Positions 57,957 through 64,000 of a stretch of 64,000 nt of DNA are shown here, piece after piece. Source of the stretch: Arthrobacter psychrolactophilus. Lineage in GTDB: Bacteria; Actinomycetota; Actinomycetes; Actinomycetales; Micrococcaceae. Where the stretch lies: positions 1-64,000 of the forward strand of contig NZ_QJVC01000011.1 in the NCBI RefSeq assembly GCF_003219795.1, in the 5' to 3' direction. The notes under the pieces were generated by a model. That model did not search any database. It had not been told where the DNA came from and saw nothing but the letters and a program-made list of their open reading frames with translations. The position numbers and the translations under genes are program-made. Within the stretch, counting starts at the first letter, position 1; every line of letters begins with the position of its first letter.

Positions 57957-58724
57957 CTAGCGGCGAATGACTTTATGAGCGGCTGCCTGAGCTACGGGAC
58001 GGAGCACGATCTGGTCCAGATTGATGTGATGGGCAAGCCCGACGGCGTAACCCACCACGCCTGCCACATCCTCCGCCGTCAGTGGCTTCTCCACTCCTTG
58101 ATATACCTTGTCCGCCGCGTCCTGGTTACCGCCGAGCCGGTTGAGTGAGAATTCCTCCGTGGCCACCATTCCGGGTGCTACCTCGATGACGCGCAGATTG
58201 TTCTCGACTTCCTCCAGACGCAGGGCGTTAGTGAGCGCGTGCTGGCCAAACTTGGCTGCGCTGTATCCGGCGCCACCCTCGTAGGTGATGTGGGCCGCCG
58301 TCGAGGTCAGGTTCAACACCGTACCGAAGCCGTGTGCGCGCAAGTCGGGCAGGAAGGCCTTGAGAACCTTGACGGTCCCCAGCACGTTGACCTGGTACAT
58401 CCACTCCCAGTCCGCGAGATCGGCGTTCGCCACGGTATCCACACCGCGAGCGCCGCCGGCGATGTTGATCAAGGTGTCGAGTCCGCCTTGCTGGGCAAAG
58501 GTGTCGGTGGTGAAGGCGTGGAGGCGAGCGACGTCGTCGTCCGCGGTGATATCTGCCGCGAAGGCGATGGCCCCGGTCTCCTGTGCCAGCTGCGCGAGCC
58601 GATCTTCACGGCGGGCCACGGCGATGACGTTCCAGCCGTCGGTCCGGAGTTGGCGGACAGTTGCGGCGCCGATTCCGGAGCTGGCGCCTGTGACGATTGC
58701 ATTCTTAGAGGTATTTTCAGCCAT
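57957..58724 (-). CDS. SDR family NAD(P)-dependent oxidoreductase
   Basis: A 255-residue short-chain dehydrogenase: TGASSGIGAATV cofactor loop, NIAGG, catalytic Ser in LTSTAAH and YSAAK. Arg residues after the second strand (AVARRED) suggest NADP. It resembles YdfG-type serine/3-hydroxy acid dehydrogenases; the substrate is unknown. The ATG is 58724. Confidence 0.9.
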   Translation of the reverse strand: MAENTSKNAIVTGASSGIGAATVRQLRTDGWNVIAVARREDRLAQLAQETGAIAFAADITADDDVARLHAFTTDTFAQQGGLDTLINIAGGARGVDTVANADLADWEWMYQVNVLGTVKVLKAFLPDLRAHGFGTVLNLTSTAAHITYEGGAGYSAAKFGQHALTNALRLEEVENNLRVIEVAPGMVATEEFSLNRLGGNQDAADKVYQGVEKPLTAEDVAGVVGYAVGLAHHINLDQIVLRPVAQAAAHKVIRR

Positions 58725-58771
58725 GGTTTAAATCTAGCCCCGTTGGGCGGGGACGTTGAACGGGGCCGTGG

Positions 58772-59116
58772 CTATGACGTTGTGTTGAGGAAGTTCAGGA
58801 GTACGGCGGCCTGGTTTTGTAGTGGGTCCTTGGCGCCGTAGAGCAGTACGAGCTTCTCGTGGGCGGCGATGAGCTCGTGGAGCCGGGGCACCTCGGGATT
58901 GTGGCTGAGCTCCTGCGTGTAGTCGTCCTCAAAGGCCTCGAAGCGCTCCGCCACATGGTCGAAGGCTGACCGTACCGCTGTACTGGGCGCTATCTCCTTG
59001 AGCCAGAGGTCAACTTTGCTCTTACTCACCCCGCGCGGCCATAGCCTGTCCACGAGAACGCGGTACTCCCCCGCCTCTGGCTCCTCATACACCCGCAAGA
59101 TCCTGACAGTGCCCAT
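58772..59116 (-). CDS. DUF488 family protein
   Basis: A 114-residue protein with the DUF488/YeaO signature VLVDRLWPRGVSKSKVDLWL and LVLLYGAKDP near the C-terminus. It is probably cytoplasmic; the function is not established. It lies upstream of the SDR gene in the same direction. Confidence 0.9.
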   Translation of the reverse strand: MGTVRILRVYEEPEAGEYRVLVDRLWPRGVSKSKVDLWLKEIAPSTAVRSAFDHVAERFEAFEDDYTQELSHNPEVPRLHELIAAHEKLVLLYGAKDPLQNQAAVLLNFLNTTS

Positions 59117-59226
59117 AGCTGCATCCTAGACCCCTTGATGCGTGCGCTCAGCCTGTTCCTTGTCACTGCTTAGTTACGCCGAGAGGGTTATCAAACGCTG
59201 GCGCGAGGGGCTCATGCGTCAGTTGC

Positions 59227-59925
59227 TCAATCACCACTACGGTATACCGGCTTGGCGTTGGCCGGAGGATCTCCGACCTCGCTGACGGTGTGGCCACTGC
59301 AGGCCATCCTAGTGACAGTGGCTTGCTCGATACGAGAGACGGCAAACCATCGAATCGCCTCGCGCAGTTGGCACCATCCAATGAGATACCACTGGCCGTT
59401 CGTGGAAGCGAACAGTACTGGCTCAATGTCACGGGTGGTGGTAGTCCCTGCTCCGGATGTGTAGCGAATACTGAGTACTCGTTGCTCCGCCATTGCCTCC
59501 TCCAGTGCCGACTTGATCGCGCGCGAGGAGGAAGGTAAAGCATTTACCCACACCCGGTGGGCCAGTTCGTCGGCTCTTGCCCGGGTTCTAGGGTCAAGAA
59601 CGTCCAGGATTTTCTGAACACCGGCTGCTGCCAGATCAGCATAGGGGGCATCAGCAGCAGCGGACACGGCCGCCATGAGCGCCACAGCCTGCGCCGGCGA
59701 CAGGCTGACAGGTGGCAGAGATGCGCCGCTAGCCAATCCGTAGCCGCCACCCGGGCCTGGTCGCGACCATAAGAGCGCACCACTGTTCTCCAACGCATTG
59801 AGGTCTCTCTTGACCGTACGCACGGAGACCTCGAACTCTCTCGCCAACCGTTCAGCGGAGATCCCTCGTGCGCCGCTTCGCCGCAACATCTCGGATAGCG
59901 CATGGAGCCGCTCGGCTCGCTTCAC
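59227..59925 (-). CDS. WYL-domain transcriptional regulator (YafY-like)
   Basis: A 232-residue regulator: N-terminal HTH (ISAERLAREFEVSVRTVKRD, residues ~22-42) and a WYL ligand-binding domain (RDIEPVLFASTNGQWYLIGW, then REAIRWFAVSRIEQA). Divergent from an alpha/beta hydrolase gene 73 bp away, which it most likely regulates. The ligand is unknown. Confidence 0.92.
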   Translation of the reverse strand: MKRAERLHALSEMLRRSGARGISAERLAREFEVSVRTVKRDLNALENSGALLWSRPGPGGGYGLASGASLPPVSLSPAQAVALMAAVSAAADAPYADLAAAGVQKILDVLDPRTRARADELAHRVWVNALPSSSRAIKSALEEAMAEQRVLSIRYTSGAGTTTTRDIEPVLFASTNGQWYLIGWCQLREAIRWFAVSRIEQATVTRMACSGHTVSEVGDPPANAKPVYRSGD

Positions 59926-59947
59926 GGCTCAGTCCCAGTTAAATTCA

Positions 59948-59966
59948 TGACATAAATAGTGACATA
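59948..59966. promoter_or_regulatory. Direct repeat in the WYL/hydrolase divergent promoter
   Basis: TGACATA occurs at 59948-59954 and 59960-59966, a 12-bp period. It lies between the divergent starts, where the WYL regulator would be expected to bind. Confidence 0.4.
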
Positions 59967-59998
59967 CTCTTGTCCGCTGGGGGTGCGAAGGTTGTGGC

Positions 59999-60730
59999 AT
60001 GACAACCACTAATACCTCTCCGACCATCATTCTCATCGCCGGCCATTGGCTGGGCGCCTGGGCGTGGGATGAAGTCCTGGAACACCTAAAAGCAGACCAC
60101 CCTAGGGCCATCGCCATGACGCTGCCCGGTCTCGACGCCCACGATCATAAGCGTGCAACTCAAACCCTCGACGCCCAGGCTGAAGCGATCCTAGGGGTCA
60201 TCGCTCACCACGGTAATCAGCCTGCACTTCTCGTCGCCCACAGTGGTGCAAATGCTCCCGTTAGCCTTGTCTTAGACCGGCACCCTGAGCTTGTTGACCG
60301 GGTAGTGTGGGTCGATTCCGGCCCTGTGGCGACGGGAACTGTCTTCGCCCCAGACTTTCCGGAGGAGTTGAAGGAGCTTGCGTTGCCACCCTTCGACGTC
60401 CTCGCACAGCAGGCGAGCCTCGAAGGTCTAAGCGCAGAGACACTCGAACGGTTCCGGGCCCGAGCCGTCCCTGAGCCCGGCACTGTCCTGCGTCAGCCCG
60501 TGGAGCTCAGCAACGAAGCCCGCCGCAGCGTGCACACCACCTTGGTCTGTTGCTCAATCCCAAGTGCGCAGGTGCTGGAGCTGACTCAAACCGGTCATCC
60601 CATGTTCGCCGAAGTCGCGAACCTTGAACACCTGCGCATTATTGATCTCCCAACGGGTCATTGGCCTATGTGGAGCCGTCCGCGCGACCTTGCCGAGGTC
60701 CTTGCCTCAGAGGCTGCTCGGAGCAACTGA
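59999..60730 (+). CDS. Alpha/beta hydrolase
   Basis: A 243-residue hydrolase: oxyanion loop IAGHWLGAWAW, nucleophile Ser in VAHSGANAP, acid in the VDSG segment, and His in LPTGHWPMWSRP. Divergent WYL gene upstream. It may be an esterase or salicylate-esterase-like enzyme; the substrate is unknown. GAAGG is 7 nt before ATG 59999. Confidence 0.9.
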   Translation: MTTTNTSPTIILIAGHWLGAWAWDEVLEHLKADHPRAIAMTLPGLDAHDHKRATQTLDAQAEAILGVIAHHGNQPALLVAHSGANAPVSLVLDRHPELVDRVVWVDSGPVATGTVFAPDFPEELKELALPPFDVLAQQASLEGLSAETLERFRARAVPEPGTVLRQPVELSNEARRSVHTTLVCCSIPSAQVLELTQTGHPMFAEVANLEHLRIIDLPTGHWPMWSRPRDLAEVLASEAARSN

Positions 60731-60793
60731 ACTACGCGCCCTAGAACGCCGCATTCACCTGCCGTTGGCTCCCAGACCCGGCGCCTTTGTTCT

Positions 60794-60870
60794 GTTCTGC
60801 GTTGAGTTCACCGTGAACTTGCCGCAGAACACTGTTGTGCGGCACGTTCGTCCTGAACTTTACGCAGAAC
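60794..60870. repeat. Three copies of an 18-nt module (family E), two forming a 37-bp palindrome
   Basis: GTGAACTNNNCGCAGAAC occurs inverted at 60794-60811 and direct at 60813-60830, giving a 37-bp palindrome; a third copy (first base C instead of G) is direct at 60853-60870 and runs over the stop codon of the MepB-like gene. Confidence 0.75.
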
Positions 60871-61324
60871 CGAACAAACTAGGCTCCCAGAACTCGCACT
60901 GCCACTTCTGGGTGCGCCGCGCCTGGGCACTGAGCGTCACAACGTCCGGCGGATAGACCCGGATGGCTCGTTTACCGCCCTTCCCGGCAATAGAGAGCAC
61001 CCCGTGTTGCGCCAAGGTATCTGCCGGGAACATGAACATACCCAGCCCCGCGCCGGAGCCGGCCTGGATCGCGAAGAGGGTGACGCCGTCGTCCATGTCA
61101 TAGGGGCGGATGGGACCTTCCGTGGAACGCAGCCACAGCGTGACAAACTGCCCCAGCTTGGTAGGTGTGGTCTTGGCGACGCGAAACAGCGCCGGGCGCT
61201 CGCCGAGGGTCAGGGTGTGGGCGCAGTAGTCGGCGCTCTCGGGCTCGGGCACCGCATTGGCCCAACTCATCCGGGTCATTTGCCACTGTCGCTGCGCGCT
61301 CTCGGGGATATTCACGTGCCACAT
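60860..61324 (-). CDS. MepB family protein
   Basis: A 154-residue protein with the MepB pattern: FRVAKTTPTKLGQFVTLWLR, GLGMFMFPADTLAQHGVLS, GKRAIRVYPPD and QKWQCEFWEPS. MepB family function is not established; the Staphylococcus gene sits by a multidrug pump. I chose ATG 61324 because the longer frame has no similarity. It is divergent from valS. Its stop codon lies inside a repeat copy (family E). Confidence 0.87.
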   Translation of the reverse strand: MWHVNIPESAQRQWQMTRMSWANAVPEPESADYCAHTLTLGERPALFRVAKTTPTKLGQFVTLWLRSTEGPIRPYDMDDGVTLFAIQAGSGAGLGMFMFPADTLAQHGVLSIAGKGGKRAIRVYPPDVVTLSAQARRTQKWQCEFWEPSLFGSA

Positions 61325-61371
61325 TATCCGCAGAATCCTGCTTCGAGGGCAAGTCATGAAAGAATTGAGCC

Positions 61372-63993
61372 ATGGCTGAAAACATTCCGGGCACAGACAC
61401 GCCCGCACCCACCACAAGCAACGTCCCCGACAAGCCCGTTTTGGAGGGCCTCGAAGAGTCCCTGACCAAGCGCTGGCTTGAAGAAGGCACCTACAAGTTT
61501 GACCGCGAGACCACCCGTGAGCAGGTGTACTCCATTGACACTCCCCCGCCCACGGCGTCCGGCTCCTTGCACGTGGGTCACATGTTCTCCTACACGCAGA
61601 CCGACGTGCTGGCTCGTTTCCAGCGCATGAACGGCAAGAATGTCTTCTACCCCATGGGCTGGGATGACAACGGCTTGCCCACCGAGCGTCGCGTGCAGAA
61701 CTACTTCGGTGTCCGCTGCGACCCCACCTACGCCTACGTGGATGGTTACCGCCCGCCGGCAACTCCGGCCAAGAACCAGCGTGACTTTGACGTTGTCTCC
61801 CGCAAGAACTTCATTGAACTGTGTGAAGAGCTCGCCGTTGAGGATGAAAAGGTCTTTGAGCACCTGTTCCAGACCTTGGGCCTTTCGGTTGACTGGGATC
61901 TGACGTACCGCACGATCGATGATCACTCACGTGCCGTCTCGCAGCGTGGCTTCTTGGAAAACCTGAACCACGGTGACGCTTACATGGCCGAGGCTCCCAC
62001 ACTCTGGGACGTCAGCTTCCGCACCGCCGTTGCCCAGGCTGAGCTGGAAGACCGCGAAGTAGCCGGAGCGTACTACCGCTACCCATTCGTCGCCGAAGAC
62101 GGCACAAAGATTTACATCGAGACCACGCGCCCGGAACTGCTGGCCGCCTGCTCCGCCCTGGTCGCCAATCCTGACGATGAGCGCTACAAGCCGCTCTTCG
62201 GCAAGAAGGTCACCTCGCCACTGTTCGGTGTTGAGGTTGAGGTTCGCGCCCACGCTCTGGCTAAGGCCGACAAGGGTTCCGGCATTGCCATGGTCTGCAC
62301 CTTCGGTGACCTGACCGACGTCACCTGGTGGCGGGAACTGCAGCTGCCCACGCGCGCCATCGTGGGCCGCGACGGCCGCATCCTCGGTGACACCCCCGAG
62401 TGGATCACCTCCGAGGAAGGCCGCGCGAACTACGCAGCCATCGCCGGCAAGACGGTCTTCAGCGCCAAGGAAAGCGTGGTCACCATGCTGACCGAGGCAG
62501 ACTTGCTCGACGGCGAACCGAAGAAGATCATGCACCCCGTGAACTTCTTTGAGAAGGGCGACAAGCCCCTGGAGATCGTTTCCTCCCGCCAGTGGTACAT
62601 CCGTAACGGTGGCCGTGACGAGGATCGCCGCGAACGCTTGATCAACCGCGGTAAGGAAATTGAATTCCACCCGGCCTTCATGCGCTCACGCTACGACAAC
62701 TGGATCTCCGGCCTGAACGGTGACTGGCTGGTGTCTCGCCAGCGCTTCTTCGGCGTGCCGGTTCCCGTCTGGTACCCGCTGGATGCCGACGCCAACCCGG
62801 ACTACGATCACCCGATCCTACCCACCTCGGACATGCTCCCCGTTGACCCTGCTGCCGACGCAGCCCCGGGCTTCACCGAGGATCAGCGCAATGTGGCCGG
62901 TGGCTTCATTGGTGACGCCGACGTGCTCGACACCTGGGCCACCTCCTCCTTGACGCCGCAGATTGTGGGCGGCTGGAGCCAGGATGAGGACCTGTTCGGT
63001 AAGGTTTACCCCTTCGATCTGCGTCCCCAGGGTCACGACATCATCCGCACCTGGCTGTTCTCCTCCGCCGTGCGCGCCGACGCCCTGCAGGGCAGCGCAC
63101 CGTGGAAGCACGCCGCCATCTCGGGCTGGATCCTTGACCCGGATCGCAAGAAGATGTCCAAGTCCAAGGGCAACGTGGTGGTCCCCACCGACGTGCTCAA
63201 CGACTTTGGCGCCGACGCCGTCCGTTACTGGGCAGCATCCGCCAAGCTTGGCGCCGATACGGCCTACGAGATTGCGCAGATGAAGATTGGTCGCCGCCTG
63301 GCCATCAAGCTGCTCAACGCCTCCAAGTTCGTGCTCAACCTTGGCGCCACCGAGGCCAATGTGGTTGCGGCCGATGACGCCGTGCTCACGAACCCCTTGG
63401 ATCGTGCCGTGCTGGCGCAGCTGGCCGAGGTGGTCCGTGCGTCAACGGCCGCCTTTGAGAAGTACGACTACGCCCGTGCCCTGCAGCTCACCGAGAGCTT
63501 CTTCTGGCACTTCACGGACGATTACGTCGAGCTCATCAAGGACCGCGCCTACGGTGCCAGCGGCGAGGAAGGCCAGGCATCCGTGCTGGCAGCCCTGGCC
63601 ACGACGCTTGATTCACTGCTGCGCCTGTTCGCACCGTTCCTGCCCTTCGCCACGGAAGAAGTCTGGGGCTGGTGGCGTGGCGGTTCGGTGCACCGCGCGC
63701 CGTGGCCGTCCGCCGTTGCCGTGGACGACGGCGACACCACCTTGCTCGCGACGGTCGGGGACGCCTTGAGCGGCATCCGTAAGGCCAAGTCCGAGGCTAA
63801 GGTCAAGCAACGCACCCAGGTCCTCTCCGCAACGGTGACCGCCGGCGAGGTTCAGGCCGCGCAGTTGACCGCCGGATTGGGCGACCTCAAGGCCGCTGCC
63901 AACGCTCTGGAACTCACGGTTGCCGTGGGCGAAGGCGAACTGGCCGTGTCCGACGTCGTGCTGGAGCCGGCGCAGGAGCCCGCGCAGGCGTAA
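61372..63993 (+). CDS. valS: Valyl-tRNA synthetase
   Basis: A class I synthetase, 873 residues and complete in the window (stop 63991-63993). HIGH motif HVGH at residues 67-70 and KMSKS at 594-598. There is an editing domain in between and a short C-terminal arm without an extended coiled-coil. It is divergent from the MepB-like gene. No T-box is visible upstream. Confidence 0.96.
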   Translation: MAENIPGTDTPAPTTSNVPDKPVLEGLEESLTKRWLEEGTYKFDRETTREQVYSIDTPPPTASGSLHVGHMFSYTQTDVLARFQRMNGKNVFYPMGWDDNGLPTERRVQNYFGVRCDPTYAYVDGYRPPATPAKNQRDFDVVSRKNFIELCEELAVEDEKVFEHLFQTLGLSVDWDLTYRTIDDHSRAVSQRGFLENLNHGDAYMAEAPTLWDVSFRTAVAQAELEDREVAGAYYRYPFVAEDGTKIYIETTRPELLAACSALVANPDDERYKPLFGKKVTSPLFGVEVEVRAHALAKADKGSGIAMVCTFGDLTDVTWWRELQLPTRAIVGRDGRILGDTPEWITSEEGRANYAAIAGKTVFSAKESVVTMLTEADLLDGEPKKIMHPVNFFEKGDKPLEIVSSRQWYIRNGGRDEDRRERLINRGKEIEFHPAFMRSRYDNWISGLNGDWLVSRQRFFGVPVPVWYPLDADANPDYDHPILPTSDMLPVDPAADAAPGFTEDQRNVAGGFIGDADVLDTWATSSLTPQIVGGWSQDEDLFGKVYPFDLRPQGHDIIRTWLFSSAVRADALQGSAPWKHAAISGWILDPDRKKMSKSKGNVVVPTDVLNDFGADAVRYWAASAKLGADTAYEIAQMKIGRRLAIKLLNASKFVLNLGATEANVVAADDAVLTNPLDRAVLAQLAEVVRASTAAFEKYDYARALQLTESFFWHFTDDYVELIKDRAYGASGEEGQASVLAALATTLDSLLRLFAPFLPFATEEVWGWWRGGSVHRAPWPSAVAVDDGDTTLLATVGDALSGIRKAKSEAKVKQRTQVLSATVTAGEVQAAQLTAGLGDLKAAANALELTVAVGEGELAVSDVVLEPAQEPAQA

Positions 63994-64000
63994 CGTGTTG

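Noticed and set aside
61325-61762. N-terminal extension of the MepB-like gene up to 61762
   Set aside because: Arg/Ser/Cys-rich sequence antisense to valS; family similarity begins at 61324.

Overview
The window looks like a chromosomal segment of a high-GC actinobacterium of the Arthrobacter/Micrococcaceae type. The evidence is gene content: mycothiol chemistry (mycoredoxin, S-(hydroxymethyl)mycothiol dehydrogenase), a DUF6504-dnaE2 mutasome remnant, an actinobacterial PgsA/HIT/thrS block, class Ib nrdHIEF, an actinobacterial RNase E with long disordered arms, and the rne-rplU-rpmA-obg-proBA-nadD-rsfS block. I see no transposase, prophage, CRISPR array or plasmid gene. Most genes are housekeeping, and the unusual material is mainly in fusions, missing partners, regulatory RNAs and intergenic repeats.

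Layout. 1-3.8 kb: the 3' end of a fused asparagine synthetase/CofE-like protein, an M3 oligopeptidase and a GNAT. 3.9-9.2 kb: a leftward block thrS-HIT-pgsA-pdxS ending in a DapA-family gene bracketed by paired stem-loops where pdxT would be expected. 9.2-13.1 kb: dnaE2 and DUF6504 behind a degenerate SOS box, without imuA/imuB. 13.3-21.3 kb: GNAT, VOC, SRAP, mycoredoxin, mscR plus an MBL hydrolase (formaldehyde detoxification), LplA-like, thioesterase, VTT membrane protein and acyl-CoA synthetase. 21.3-27.2 kb: NUDIX, YiaAB and nrdHIEF with two NrdR boxes, DnaA-box-like sites and a clear terminator. 27.3-31.7 kb: TetR/acetyltransferase operon with a perfect 24-bp palindrome, LysR, ALDH and a decayed metE. 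32-36 kb: ROK regulator, RlmG-like methyltransferase, YchJ and GntR. 36.1-36.4 kb: three identical tRNA-Ala(GGC) genes in 128-bp tandem units.

36.5-51 kb: the ribosome/proline/NAD block (phosphatase, rsfS, a large disordered membrane-anchored protein, nadD, proA, proB, obg, rpmA, rplU), a TPP-riboswitch-controlled thiD-tenA fusion, and rne. 51-64 kb: VKOR, ndk, DUF4233, folC, ileS under a translational T-box, SDR, DUF488, a WYL regulator divergent from an alpha/beta hydrolase, a MepB-like gene and valS.

A cross-cutting observation is that at least five unrelated families of 18-24-nt modules occur in intergenic gaps, usually as inverted or tandem pairs (about 3.85/4.9, 17.2, 21.3/51.9-52.0, 31.0 and 60.8 kb). 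Some could double as terminators, but not all sit at convergent gene ends. All assignments come from reading the sequence and from knowledge of the families; no database search was run.
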